From: Hermetia illucens
Lineage: Eukaryota; Arthropoda; Insecta; Diptera; Stratiomyidae
DNA length: 64,000 bases
Assembly: GCF_905115235.1 (NCBI RefSeq)
Contig: NC_051854.1
Span: 75,817,463 to 75,881,462, forward strand
Reading direction: 5' to 3'
Shown here: piece by piece, positions 23,601 through 34,480 of the stretch
Layout of the letters: each line of letters begins with the position of its first letter
How positions within the stretch are numbered: the stretch's first letter is position 1
Notes under the pieces: model-generated
What the model saw: the letters and a program-made list of their open reading frames with translations, nothing else
Told to the model about the DNA's origin: nothing
Databases searched by the model: none
Made by a program: the position numbers and the translations under genes

Positions 23601-26600
23601 TACAAGAAGACTCCATTCGGTCATATAAAGAATATTTATGCAAAAGTTAATGCAATTTCTAATCCAGCAACGATTATTGAATATCCTAAGTTGGCACCGT
23701 ATTACCCGCCAATTTTGATTGAGGTAAGAAAGAGTTCTGTTTGGAAGTTTTTATCGTTGAAGATGATTAGCATGAGGATTATGTTAATAATCCATACTTC
23801 TTTGTTCACGTTTTGTTGTCTTGGACTCTTTTCACTGAGTTACAGTTTTCGTTCAGAAAAATTCGAGAAGACTTTGAAATTTCCAATTATTCTGAAAACC
23901 TTCTCTAGTAACAATAAGGATAATTTCGTCCCCACTACATAAGAACTCCTTTCGTCGCGTTGCGTCTATTTTATATAACTTTGAAAATAATAGAAATGGT
24001 AAAACTTGGGTTTAGATACAGCTACTGGTATTTCGATCTCAACTCCAATCTCATTCCTACGCTCAAAGTCAACCGTAACCATTTCCCTGAACCCCAAATG
24101 TGCCCAACTCGATTAATCAGTTGGGTTTGCATAGATGAGTAAATCCAGTGATAAGACACTTAAAAAATTCATAATAAAAAAACATTTAATTCCGATTGTG
24201 ATGTTTTTAGTGGATGTTGCACTCTGACTTATTTGAGCTCATCAGAATCGAGAGGCAGGTTAAGTATTCATGAAGACTAAAGAGAATATTTGTATTTGGA
24301 GCATTAGTCGTTGGGTAGATTCACAATGACTTTAGAATATCGGGGATTTTGATCTAGTCCACCATGAGCTTTCCCATTCTAATTGCTCCGAATATTGGTC
24401 CTGAATATCTCACAGCATGTCGGTTACCAGATCATTCCTTATTAATGTGGATATCAACGTAAGATGCATTAGAGGCGGGTAACATTTTTCATTAGGAACA
24501 CCAGGTTTACCGTCAATAAAAAATACTATTCAGAGAATGGGAAATACCAGAAAAGTTACAGCAAATGCAGGCTAAGATGATCATCAGTCTATGCAAGACA
24601 AAGTTTTACAGATACAGATTTTAGAATTTTTCGGTAGCACTTTAAGGAGAAAACTCTAATCAAGTACATGCGGATTAGATTATCTCTACACTCGCGCTTC
24701 CATAAATTGTACTATATAGACCAGCTACGATTCCAACCAAAGAAATGTCGATAATTCAAAAATTATCTCTAATTCAGGAACCTTTAAATTGACCTTCACC
24801 TCCGCTCAAATTTATTTATCGTCACTATTTTCATTAGAAAACCAATAGCCATGTATAGAGGTTTCCTTCTTTTTTCTCAGCTTAAGTCCAGTGCTTATAT
24901 TTCAAATTTAGGATCCTCTTGACAGTGAACCTGTATTCAACTATTCTTTTGCAATGAAGCGACGTTGTGTAATTTTAATAATTCTCACTATTTGGATGCT
25001 CCTTGGTATGAGGTACATATATAGCTTCCAAAATCCTTGGAAAATTCATAATTTAAACAAATATTTGTGGATGAGGTTAATATAATTAATTATTTGACAT
25101 AGCTTTCGATGCCTATGGTAATGGTTTGTAATATTGGTGTCATCCTGCCAGATACATCAATTGTTATGTTCTCTACAAATACAAACGTTGGATGCACTGG
25201 AGGTTACTTCTTGAATCTTCCGTGCTCGGGGATAGACTTACAGTTTACGCTGTACACGGTCAGTACTCACGCATACTCCCATAGAGGCCAATCACATGTA
25301 GAAGGTCCCAACATTCACGAGTAGCACGTCTAGCTCTGCGAGTGATTCGAGCAGAACACATCATATTCGTTAGTTCCTGCTGCCCCAATCAAAAGTCCTC
25401 CTGCTATAATTATCGGCGGACGTCCTCTTGCATCCAAAAACCAAACGCTCAGCATCAGGTCATGCTCGCCAAATGTAGCGCTGGGTAGAGTATAACACCT
25501 GTATATGCCAACTCCTTTCATTTTCGCTCTGATGAAGCCATCCTCTGGGTACTTGATTATTTCCTGTAAAGCTTCTTCTCTACCATAACGCTCCTTGACC
25601 TGGTCGATCCTGGACCCAAATACCACCATCGTGATTTCGATATAGCTCACTAACTATGGCCACATAGGTAACTTTCTCTCGGATGGTTTGCGAGATTAGA
25701 TCCTGCGCCGCCTGGCAGTGGTTGATGTGTATTAACTTTATCTGCAATGTGCGTTGTAGACTCTCTTGTATTTCGGGCATCTGGTGCTGATTGCCGTGTG
25801 CCGATGTCGGCAATTTGGGTCTGCTCTACAGTACTTGCTGATGTGACCATCCGCTCCGCATTGCTTCAACCTGTCATTCACGCTGAAACACGCCTTCGCA
25901 TAGTGACCGAAGTGTAGGCATAAAAAGCATCGTTTCAGTACCACCTGTTCCCTAAGACAACAAAAAAAAAACAAATTATTATTATTCTCCATGTTGCCAG
26001 CAATTTCAGTGCTGTCTCCACTGGTCGGTTGATGATAGCGGTTTGGCTCCACCGTAGGCTGTGTTTACCGCTGACTCCGCCTAGTAAGGTCGAATTCCTT
26101 TTCCAAGACTTCGTGAACCTGTGCTGATCTCATCTATATCCCTGCAAACTATAGAGATCTCTGGTATGCTAGCTCTGATTTCGGCTCAGAACTTTCTAAT
26201 TTGACTCAAGGATTTGTCCGCTTTTATATCCCTGGATATCTTCAGTTCCTTTCTGGAACCGCCTAATGCTGTTAACGTTATCTCCCAAATTGGTAATTTC
26301 TAGGTTTGCCTTTATTCTCCTGATAATATCATCATATGACCCTTTACCACATTTGAAGATGATGATAAGCTCTCTTTTTCCAAGGTGCTACCTTTCTGCA
26401 GACTCTCACATCCTCTTTGAGGGCCCACACTCTCTGTCTTGAATTGAGGCTATGTGAGTTTCGCCGGCGGCAGCAACCGCCCTCTTTACCTGCTTAACTG
26501 TTTTGAGAGTTGAGCTCTTCTTTCTCTTAGAGGTTAGCTGCAATGTTGATTCGTTCAACCCTTCAAATCTCGTGTTCGTCACTTGTGTTGCCAGGCTTAC

Positions 26601-28490
26601 TTTTTCGTTCGTTGATAAATTCGCAGATATCCAAGGTTTTATTACTCAGTGCGATAGAAGAAACTCCCGATTGGTCGTGACATCTTATGTCGATTGGGTT
26701 GTTAGGCGTATTACTTTCTTCCGTCTCGTATTCCACTCTCCCTTAGGAGGTTTTATTTTCCCCTTGGAAGTTCACTCACGCACTCGCAAAATCGGCGGTA
26801 TTCAATTTGTTAAGCCATATATCATAACTTTAGTTCTATCCTTCTCCTCGTTGTTCGTTTTTCTTTCTAGGTATTTTTCCCATACACAATTTTCATCCAC
26901 AGGGTTTTGTTCCTACCTACCCTACCCATATAGTTGCGAGCATGTGTATGCCCTGAACACATCTACCGAGTGTCCCCTTATCCGTATGAAAAGACGCGTC
27001 TGATGGGAGATTTGGCATTCCGCACAGACAATTAACCCATTTTGGGAAAGTTGTCAGCCAGGAGGCTCTGAATATCATAGTGGAATTTCCTGGTATAGCG
27101 GCTACCGTTAGGAACTCGTGGATATCAGACGATATCATATTCTATAAACACAAATACATTACGGTCAAATGCAGACGAAATAGAAAAGCCGCCAGACGAT
27201 CACGACCAGAATAAAAAAAAATATTAAAGAGGCTCTTTCAAACCCCAAAGAGAGGGAGCCACTTTTGTGAAAAGACTAATATGCTTCAGAGTACAACCAG
27301 CACAATTCTGGATCGGTAGCCATATACAGTCCTAAACTCAGAAACTGGTCTTTTGTGTGACTAATAATGTCATTGAAGTAAATTAAAGGGTCATTTATTT
27401 GCCCTAGATATAGATACTCGGCGCTTACATACATCACCCACGCTTGACACACCCTGTGTAAAGGTGATGCAAAAATTATCTTCTATTAAGAGGATTGGAA
27501 ACTTGGTAGACCGATCCATAAGGGTTACGTTTATTCCAAAGTTACCGCTTCACTGTAGACAACATGTCTTTTTCTTGATCCGATTATCTTGTTTCTAATG
27601 ACATTGGATGTATTCCCTGGTCGGCCTGTCGCGGGACCTGTAACCAAGCGAAATCGGGCAGGATAGAGCATAGTGGAATAACTCCAACCAGCATACTATC
27701 CTAATAGCACTCTACGAGCTTACAGCAAAAATTGAGTAAAAAATATTCGAAGTAAAATTTCCCTAGAGCGCAGATCGGCCTGGCATCATAGGACGATAGG
27801 TAAGGTGTTGAGACGTTCTCCACAACGGGAAAAATTAGAGTGATCCCGAATGGAACAGCCTCTTTTGTCCAAATAGTCTAAACCATCCCACATTTTATAA
27901 GCTTTATATGTGTAAATATGTAAACATCGTTAGAATCGCAATAGTAAAAAGACTAATTTCTGTTCACTTTTAGTCATTCGATTTTAACGGTAGCTTCTGT
28001 TCGAATGAGCAGAAGTGTGGGAGTTCGTTGCTGGAAATAAAATTCTTAGAATTCTTACGGGCCTGGGTTCGCATCACTTTTAACTTTGATGATAAAATTA
28101 CTCCACTGAATTTCTCGTTCGACGTCTTTTGATGCCTCTTGCGATTGCAAATTCCTTTGGCACCCACCTTTATTTTCTGTTTTGCACATCTCTCCCATCG
28201 TTTTGCGATTTGAATTCTTCTTTGCCATTTGATGTCTTTTTTTCTTCGTGAGTTTTCTTCTTTCTGCTATGTACGTGCAACGTTAGTTAGGTTGATTCAA
28301 TGAGTATCCGCTATAGTACTTTGACTATTTAGTGACTGACTTCAATTTCGTTTCAATTAAAATTTTTTAATTCTGAATATTTCAGATGGCGATGAAGTGC
28401 TTACTACATGATCCCAAGAAACGTTCATCTGTATCTGAACTGCTCAAATATCCATTCGATATGTTAATACCGTTACCGTCTGTTTCATAG
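14637..28490 (+). CDS. Mps1: Mps1/TTK dual-specificity spindle-checkpoint kinase, 8 exons
   Basis: Exons: 14637-14722, 14894-14959, 21511-22534, 22614-22720, 23059-23219, 23273-23487, 23547-23723, 28386-28490, all phase-compatible, about 646 residues. The N-terminal half is low-complexity and Ser/Thr-rich. The kinase domain starts near residue 365: glycine loop GSGGSSSVF (370), the lysine of CALK at 392, catalytic [10 protein letters not shown] (485-494, HSD being typical of TTK), DFG at 504-506, SPEAL, and KSDVWSLGC. The last exon ([16 protein letters not shown]) completes the C-lobe. Mps1 phosphorylates kinetochore proteins and recruits the checkpoint. The two small first exons share acidic [13 protein letters not shown]-like repeats and join in frame, but they are less certain than the kinase exons. 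Intron 2 (6.5 kb) and intron 7 (4.7 kb) hold transposons. Intron 4 is almost entirely a hammerhead-bearing hairpin element. Confidence 0.93.
15310..15364 (-). repeat. Hammerhead-like motif, family F, 3' part
   Basis: On the minus strand GCAGCGT (15364-15358) precedes CTGATGA (15357-15351). A stem II closed by GATC/GATC follows, with loop containing CCTCTGCCCTG, then GAAACCG (15329-15323). The first strand of stem I and its loop are missing, so this copy is not a whole ribozyme. Confidence 0.6.
15418..17164. repeat. Foldback element, ~165-bp inverted arms around a mariner
   Basis: The left arm (15418-about 15585) begins AACCCGACAAGG. Its inverted copy ends at 17164 and starts near 17000. The arms agree at roughly nine of ten positions over long blocks such as CCTGATTTGAACCTAAACT. 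A decayed hammerhead-like motif (15588-15640: CTAAAGA, then GAAACCG) lies just inside the left arm. Related arm sequence occurs at 40570-40720. A mariner insertion (15642-16961) separates the arms. Confidence 0.75.
15642..16961 (-). mobile_element. Tc1/mariner DD41D (rosa-like) transposon, 1,320 bp
   Basis: Both ends carry the same 25-bp inverted repeat starting CAGGGTGCGGCAGCATAA, and TA flanks each end (15640-15641, 16962-16963). The transposase runs on the minus strand. Its N-terminal helix-turn-helix part is at 16888-16364 ([49 protein letters not shown]). Next come [24 protein letters not shown] and [14 protein letters not shown]. Counting residues gives 41 between the second and third aspartates (DGA to SPCD). 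A frameshift in an A-tract after VFF and at least two stops near the second aspartate make it non-autonomous. The intact ends suggest fairly recent arrival. Confidence 0.9.
17165..17800 (+). repeat. Noncoding repeat X, copy 1
   Basis: Shared blocks include CACGTTTTAGAATGCACGAA, TATAACTTTGTT, GGCCTAGATTTCG and CGGTTGGATAGGTTCTGA. They recur in the same order at 20635-21405 and, less closely, at 61860-62600. No coding potential is visible. The left end abuts the foldback arm. Confidence 0.65.
17801..18724. other. Mps1 intron 2, unrecognised
   Basis: I see no gene. A short stretch near 18150-18200 (GCCTGCTAAG) resembles 61815-61830 next to repeat X copy 3, so it may belong to the same repeat. 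Confidence 0.35.
18725..19110 (+). mobile_element. R1-clade LINE reverse-transcriptase fragment
   Basis: The frame at 18726-19112 reads [39 protein letters not shown] and then VVALDV. This is the RT region where R1-type LINEs have the [10 protein letters not shown] block. Only the N-terminal part of the RT remains. Confidence 0.75.
19145..19485 (+). mobile_element. RTE-like LINE family B, 3' end
   Basis: Decayed codons still spell [32 protein letters not shown]-like and [20 protein letters not shown]. The element ends in an A/G-rich tail (GAAGAAAAAGAAGAAG...). It directly abuts the mariner to its right. Confidence 0.7.
19500..20640 (-). mobile_element. mariner (DD34D-type) transposon, broken
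   Basis: The minus strand encodes most of a mariner transposase: [21 protein letters not shown] at about 20530, [64 protein letters not shown], and near the left end [17 protein letters not shown] and [12 protein letters not shown]. Stops and frameshifts interrupt it. I could not see clean terminal inverted repeats, and the left end has lost its flank to a LINE tail. Confidence 0.85.
20635..21405 (+). repeat. Noncoding repeat X, copy 2
   Basis: It starts with AACAAGTCGG and CCGGGTATAAAGGTTTTGTG, as does copy 3 at 61866. It later shares CACGTTTTAGAATGCACGAA, TATAACTTTGTTAATA and GGTTCTGAGAACGAGACCTG with copy 1. It ends about 100 bp before the acceptor of Mps1 exon 3. Confidence 0.65.
22820..22870 (-). 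ncRNA. Type I hammerhead ribozyme candidate (antisense arm)
   Basis: This mirrors the plus-strand motif. CTGATGA lies at 22864-22858, GAAA at 22839-22836, and stem III has the palindromic loop ACCGGT region. Stem I again pairs TTGCA with TGCAA. It lies opposite to Mps1 transcription. Confidence 0.6.
22894..22944 (+). ncRNA. Type I hammerhead ribozyme candidate (sense arm)
   Basis: In order: stem I strand TTTGCA (22894-22899), core CTGATGA (22900-22906), stem II GGGAA/TTTCC with a short loop, core GAAA (22925-22928), a 3-bp stem III ATA/TAT closed by TCGG, the unpaired T at 22938 where cleavage is expected, then TGCAAG (22939-22944) closing stem I. All invariant core positions are present. 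The very short stem III is known from hammerheads of Penelope-like elements and retrozymes. Activity is inferred, not shown. Confidence 0.65.
23724..25324. other. Mps1 intron 7, left part, unrecognised
   Basis: Apart from the weak hammerhead-like motif at 24193-24250 I see no feature that I can name. The sequence is AT-rich. Confidence 0.35.
24193..24250 (-). ncRNA. Degenerate hammerhead-like motif
   Basis: On the minus strand CGATT precedes CTGATGA (24245-24239), GCTC...GAGT could form stem II, and AATCG (24197-24193) could close stem I. The GAAA core is not present (GTGCAAC stands in its place), and stem III is unclear. It may be a decayed relative or chance. Confidence 0.25.
25325..26520 (-). 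mobile_element. R1-clade LINE: ORF1 zinc knuckles and ORF2 endonuclease
   Basis: On the minus strand, 26052-25738 carries CCHC knuckles ([14 protein letters not shown] and later ones), preceded by R1 ORF1-like sequence up to 26520 ([20 protein letters not shown]). The next part, 25813-25330, is the ORF2 endonuclease: [29 protein letters not shown] and [16 protein letters not shown] few frame breaks are visible. It is 5'- and 3'-truncated and antisense to Mps1. Confidence 0.82.
26521..28385. other. Mps1 intron 7, right part, unrecognised
   Basis: No motif I recognise. Part of 26520-27140 may extend the R1 ORF1. The rest, to the exon 8 acceptor at 28385, shows nothing I can support. Confidence 0.35.
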
Positions 28491-29016
28491 GACTGTTTAG
28501 CGGCGCTAGTTTGGATTAGTGCAAAATATTTTGCAATGAATAATTGTAAAATGCTGTGATATAAATAGACAATATGGATAATGTGTGTGAGTGTAGGGAC
28601 ATAATTAATAGCTATAATCTACACAAGAAAATACCATTTTCTGGAGAAAAACAATTGAAATTATATTCTGATCAAAAACAGTAAATCATATCATTTTAGA
28701 ACACCTGAATAGAATGCTCCATGATCATTTTTACTATGGAAATTTTGTAGCAAACGTAGGCAATGCACAATTCTGCTTTGAATTGGCATTGGGTCAGCTT
28801 TCAACTGATCTTCAATAGTATTTTTATGGCCATAGATAAAATTACGGATACATATGTTTGTAAAAATTGGCGTGTGTATTCTTTAGTATTGTCAGAAATA
28901 GTATTAACATTAAGATTTATATTTAAAAGTGATTGTAATTTATATATTGATTTGATACATTACATTTATTATAACTTTCTAGTTATAAATACTCGTAACT
29001 TAATGAAAATAATTGA

Positions 29017-29022
29017 AATAAA
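29017..29022 (+). terminator. Candidate Mps1 polyadenylation signal
   Basis: AATAAA lies about 530 bp after the Mps1 stop codon in AT-rich DNA that otherwise shows no gene (28491-29480). Other weaker AT-rich signals are closer, so the choice is tentative. Confidence 0.35.
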
Positions 29023-29480
29023 ACCTAACGTTCCACCTTAAACGCTTGTTTGTTGCAATATAACAACTTATTTAGTATTTATAGGAAACTTATAAAGCAA
29101 TTAACGATGGGGACGGTAGCAATAAAAGTCACATAGGCCACGAAGTTGAATACAGTTTGCTAGTAGCAGTTATGGTGCACCATTGTTCACTAACATCAAC
29201 ATGGAATATATTACTACGTACACAATAGTTGGCCGCCGGGAATTATCACTCAGCTCCAGCACCGTAAAGTTGCAAATCGCGGAAAATAGGCATTGTCAGC
29301 ACAGCTACACATTACGCTCCAGTGACGCCTTTATTTCCGCACAATTCTTTTTCTCATTCTCTCATGTTAGACGTCAAATAACCGGCTTGCTTTATAAGAC
29401 CATAATTATCTGCATCTTTTAAATTTCATCTCATTTCTCATTTCTCTCTTTCATCTCTTGCTGCAACTTCGCTGATTTTT

Positions 29481-29698
29481 TGAAATAATAAAAAACTTGT
29501 TTCTTTTCATTTGGTGTAGATATTTATTCTTGCAAAAACCGATATTTCGAGAACCACTTGTTCTCTTCAACAGTGCTAACAAGTCGTCAATTATCGGTAT
29601 TTGCAAGAATAGATATCTACACCAACGGAAAAGAAAGAACAAGTTTTTTATTATTTCAAATAATTAATCGTTGGAAACGCCGCATAATTACACTCAGA
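29481..29698. mobile_element. Hammerhead-bearing inverted-repeat element, copy B
   Basis: It has the same termini as copy A but inserted in the opposite orientation: the leader (TCTGAGTGTAATTATGCGGC on the minus strand) is at its right end. The 13-mer TTCGCTGATTTTT flanks it at 29468-29480 and 29699-29711. One arm keeps a hammerhead with CTGTTGA in place of CTGATGA, a 6-bp stem II (GAGAAC/GTTCTC) and GAAA. The other arm has lost its core by deletion. It is older than copy A. Confidence 0.8.
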
Positions 29699-29876
29699 TT
29701 CGCTGATTTTTCTACTATTCTCCTTTAATCCTATGATCAATCCACGTTCCTCTTCTAATAATGTATAGCACGTGGCATTTTGGTCGAAAAATTATACATT
29801 ATATGAAAGCTCAGCTTCAACCAGAATCGAAAAATTACTTGCTGTTATATTTTTTTAATATAATATTACGTCCGGA

Positions 29877-30125
29877 TAGCTAAGTGTATTGTACAAGGCT
29901 GTCGTACGGAGGATTCAAATCTCACTGGCGGCAGTGGAATTTGTATCGTGATTTGACGTCGGACACCAGTCGACTCAGCTGTGAATAAGTACCTAAGTCA
30001 AATCAGGGTAATAATCTCGGGCGAACGGAATGCTGACCATATTGTGATGGTCTTGAATGAAGTGCTCTAACACACTTCAAGGCCTTGATCCAATCGGATT
30101 GTTACGCCAACGATTATTATTATTT
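29877..30125 (+). mobile_element. tRNA-derived SINE, nearly full length
   Basis: GTCCGGATAGCTAAG (A-box region), GGATTCAAATCTC (B box), the shared body including TCAGGGTAATAATCTCGGGC, and the ending CCAACGATTATTATTATT match the copy at 11800-12075. No clean target duplication is evident. Confidence 0.85.
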
Positions 30126-30134
30126 CTGAGTTGT

Positions 30135-31290
30135 CACAATCCGGGCAGATGCCGGATTTTACCTAATACTAGCGCTAAGTGCCAAGCATTTAGGCTCGGA
30201 CGACCCTACCTACTTAAAAACTAAAATGGTGCTGATGGTGGTGGCTGGTGGTAGGTCAATCGCAACATCGAGCACGTATGCAGAATGGTGTACTTCTGCA
30301 TGGTTTGAACCAGACTGTGCGAAAGTCCCAGGACATCAAGGGAAGCGTGAGGGATTTAGGTACCATACCTGTAGCTGACAATATTATGGGAACTACGACC
30401 ACCCACTCAAGACGCCAAATTTCTTTGATTTCCCGAGCCAGTGGCTCATAGTTCACCTGCTTTTCCACGTATTTCCGTTCGATGTTGCTGTTATATGGGA
30501 TAGCAACATCAATAATATACACGGAGCGACCCGTCCTGTCAACTAACGGTACTTCAAGTTCGTTATGTGGAATATGGCGATCAGTCAGAACTTGCCGGTT
30601 CCAATACATGCTGTAAGCAGAACTATCAAGTACTGCTTGCGGCTCATATTGATGAACCGGACATGTTCCCGTGATCAGCCCATGGTTGTATGCAAGGTTT
30701 TGATGGATAATGCCTGGTGATGATTGCCTTGTCAACGAACAGCTCGTCAGGCTTTCTGTTAGAACATCGTTCTCAATACATGCTGTAAGCAGAACTATCA
30801 AGTACTACTTGCAGTTCGTAACGGTAAACCGGACATACAATCAGCCCTTGATTGTATACAGAGTTTTGGTGAAACACCTTACATACAGTATTGTCCCTGT
30901 GGTCATTAAAGTACAGCTAGAAATGAGATGGTTCAACATCTTAAACGCCGAACTACATATTCTGCACTGATAATTCACCTCCCACTCTTTCATTATGAAC
31001 TCGGATTGCGACCGTGCTGTCCTGAATGGTACACATAAACTCCTCCATCTCAGCGCAGAACTCCCCAGCACACAGCCATCTGTTAAAAAAAATGGCTGGC
31101 AAAGGCAATTCACGTGTTTACCATGCATTACTTTCGACTTCCATTCATCGATCCGCTCCTGGCCTGACTTCACCCAACTCAGAGGATTGAAAGGTCGATC
31201 CTTCAAATTAAGTAGAGTCAGTCCACAATCTGCCTTACAAAGAACCGCATCCAAGAGACTCGCCTGCTCTTTGCTGTAAAAATAAGCACG
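30135..31290 (-). mobile_element. LINE with restriction-like endonuclease (R2-superfamily type), 3' part
   Basis: On the minus strand, 31254-30841 reads FNPLSWVKSGQERIDEWKSK and VMHGKHVN. The next part, 30801-30256, reads MYWNRQVLTDRHIPHNE, VPLVDRTGRSVYIIDVAIP and VVVVPIILSATGMVPKSL. The spaced D...D.A.P block looks like the PD-(D/E)XK nuclease found at the C-terminus of R2-superfamily LINEs. A longer plus-strand copy is at 36560-39195. Only a few breaks are seen. Confidence 0.75.
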
Positions 31291-31489
31291 TGTGAGTCAA
31301 TTACGCCCCTACCTCGGATGTCACGAGGCAAATTCATCCGCTCCACGTTAGAATTTGAATGATGCATTCGAAATTTTCGACGTTTTCCACATCGGTTTTC
31401 GTCTACGTCAATATTCCGAATGCATAAGCCAGTGAAGGGATAGCGAATATATTTAATACACTGATTTCATTCTTCCCCGAATGATATGA

Positions 31490-31690
31490 TTTCAGTAGCA
31501 GCTTTATACGTCGCAGAGATTCGGACAAGAGAGCATTCTTCAGATCGCCAACTCGAAGATGGGTTCCTTGACCTGTCCAGAACTGCACGATTTAAATATC
31601 TCGAATCAATGCTATCAGCCAATGGAGAACTGCATTATGAAATTGTCTCACACATTAGCGCAACCTGGATGAAAATTATTTGGGCCCTTC
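31490..31690 (+). mobile_element. RTE-like LINE family B fragment
   Basis: The frame at 31486-31704 gives RFKYLESMLSANGELHYEI and VSHISATWMK, matching 12080-12170. Only about 200 bp remain. The stretch from here to 32040 shows nothing else. Confidence 0.7.
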
Positions 31691-32044
31691 TATTATTCAT
31701 TTAATTTTGGCTACCTCGAGCTTTGTCTATTCTGAATCTTTGAAGAAAATTCGGCCTTAGTAGAGTCAACTACTTTCGACGTCATTATTGCCTGGGCCAT
31801 ACTGTTGCTGGATATTTCCTGTAGAATATACTACTGGGGCTGCTTGAAATTAGACGTTGTAGTATCATTACATTACCACTTTAAAGTGGATCATGTAATT
31901 CTCAATGTTAACGCTATCTATGGCTTTGGCTGTTTGAAAGTTGGGTATACTATTGTGTGTGCATGATATGCCACAATAGTGAAAGCAGCACAGAACACTG
32001 TGGAATACCCGCGAAGGCGATGTAGTCCTTGAACCCACCTCACT

Positions 32045-32560
32045 TTTTTAACAGAGCCGACTTCCATCCGACTTCCAACTACTGGCCTATGCTGACGATA
32101 TCGACATCATGGGAAGAACCACCCGACACGTACAAACTGCCTTCATCCAGATCGAGCAGGCGGCGCGAGATCTTGGGCTGCATTGATATGCAAGAACAAA
32201 GTATATGGTGGCAACGTCAGCACCGAAAAAAAACCAACCAACAACATCAAACCGCGCTGGTTAAACAGGAAGAATAAGGATAGGAGAATGCAACTTTGAG
32301 ACCGTTAATAATTTCTCCTATCTAGGGTCAAAAATCACAACCGATAACAGCTACGATGATGAAATCCGCGCACGGTTGTTGATAGCCAACATAGCCTATT
32401 TCAACTTACAAAAACTGTTCCGCTCGAAACGTCTCACCATAGGATCAAAGCTCTTACTGTACAAGACTATGATCTTGCCAGTCCTCATGTATTCCTCGGA
32501 GACTTGGGTTCTTAGCAAGAAGAATTGCGAACTCTTGGCCACGTTCGAGAGGAAAGTGGA
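32045..32560 (+). mobile_element. RTE-like LINE family A fragment
   Basis: The nucleotide sequence follows 59345-59840 closely, e.g. CTACTGGCCTATGCTGACGA and then GTTCCGCTCGAAACGTCTCA. The frame at 32376-32606 gives NLQKLFRSKRLTIGSKLLLY and WVLSKKNCELLATFERK. It lacks both ends. Confidence 0.8.
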
Positions 32561-34480
32561 GATATCAGTCTTTGTAATCGGCCACACATTTTCAGTCAGA
32601 CGGTAGCTAATTTTATGTTTCAGTAATGAGATCGCATGATAGAAATCAGGCTGCTAATCTGAAAAACCGTCAGGCCATCAACTAACTAGCGAAATTATTA
32701 TCCGCTTTGACACTTTCCCCATAATACTTAAAACATACATACTTACACTGAGAAAAGAAGAGGGACATACCGTAACGATGGATAATGTGGACATATAAAG
32801 CGGGTGCAGAAAACACACCTTTTGAATGCAGCGGAAAGCATATGCATCATTAAAGAAGGAAGGCAGATGACCTTAAATCACGACGAAGGAAACTGCCCAA
32901 CGAGCTTGGTAAAAAGGTATGCAACAGGTAATAAAACATAGAGGAGAAAACGGAAAGGATGGGAAAAGTGGAAAACAATTATATAGTAATTAGTAGACTT
33001 AAAAGTTATCTTATAAATAGGCCTAATTTAAGACAGATCAATTAATTATGTTGAAGGAGGCAGGTGGTCCCCGAAATAATTGTACGTTAAAGATTACAAA
33101 TTTTCAGAATAAGGAAAAAACTTAATTCTTTTCTTAAGCTATAATCACTGTAACAAATAAAAGCATGAACACAAATTTCAACATACATACATATATCAGA
33201 CAATAAGGGAATGGCTCGCTTACAGCCATAATGCTACAAAGATCTTCTCTCAACTTGGCAAAAGTACCTGGGCTTATCTTTACCGCGTCCTTGAAGGTTC
33301 TATCAACGTTTCCTTCTGGACCCGAAGTTTCATTTCATCACATCCTATTTTAAATTTCCAGTAGCTCTTCTCCGTTTACTGCGGGTCTTACTATTATCTC
33401 CCCAACTTTTTAATGCTTTAACCTTACCACTATGAAAGTTCGCTGGAACAACTCTTTTTCTAGACGACTTAATAATCTCTCCATTTGTGACTAGAGGTTT
33501 TCTACAGACACCATGTTTATGGAAAAGAATTAACTGGTAGGTGAAGTGTTTTAAGACATATTGTGCACCAGGAGAGTGTCAACGAATGTCGATGACACAA
33601 TGAACCAAAAGGTTCTTTTCGGTTCGTATTCAAATCACTTTGGTTTAGCAGTACCACGTCCAATTGCGCAAGTACTAACAATGAACTTAACTTCCTTGAG
33701 TTTCTGCTGGTCATTTGCAATCACAGGCCGAAGAGAGGTAGCTTTCGAAGCATGTTCTGGTTCACTGTAAAAATAGAATTATATCAACTATACAAATACA
33801 CGCAGTCTACCAAGAGAACACAAACCTGCATCTTGCAATCTGGTTTGACCACGGGCGCTCATTTTAGTGCTTCATCTGCTTTGTCCACGATCCCCAAATC
33901 AGTTGAAAGATTTGGGGTCCCTTCTATATTACCTAAATATCCATTTAGCCCGGAATAAAGGCTTTACTATTCTGACCCCCAAGAAGACGTCGGGCCTGGG
34001 AGGAATCACCTCCTTCCCATCCTCCTCTCGTCAGGTCTGTGTGTACGTTTGTAAAAAACTGCGGATTTGCTTCAGGTACAAAAAGAAGTGAACCAATCTG
34101 ACATATTTATCTTTTCACTTTGAATCTGGGTGGCAAACTGACCTTCCCAGTGAAAAAATACATGCCACGCATTTCTTAGCGAAACGTCAAAGCGCACTAA
34201 TTTTCATTGCGATCGGTTGAACGGTTTTGGAGTCTATCAATTACAAACGGAAATATATACAAACAACTTAAATTTTTTTATATACTAGATTTGTTTTTGA
34301 ATAATTAATGTTTAATATAAATATTAAGGTACTTCTTAATGTCTGCTTATATACTATAATAATAAATAAATTTCTACAATCGGTGGTACTGTTTGTTCTA
34401 GTTAACGAAATTTCAACGGAGTTTAACATAGTCCTCCAGAAACCAGGTGTATTTAGTTTAGAGTTGCATAAGTTATTTTT
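32561..34480. other. Intergenic DNA, no gene seen
   Basis: No coding or RNA gene is supported. Near 34190-34270 the sequence (ATTGCGATCGGTTGAACGG) resembles the 3' UTR of many insect retroelements. Gene B's poly(A) site is expected near 34350-34480, but I see no clear AATAAA on the minus strand. Confidence 0.35.

Noticed and set aside
25738-26052. Possible host CCHC zinc-knuckle gene
   Set aside because: The knuckles are followed by an R1-type endonuclease on the same strand, so this is LINE ORF1.
29877-29945. tRNA-like sequence with A and B boxes
   Set aside because: It is the head of a SINE: it lacks a full cloverleaf and continues into the shared SINE body and ATT tail.
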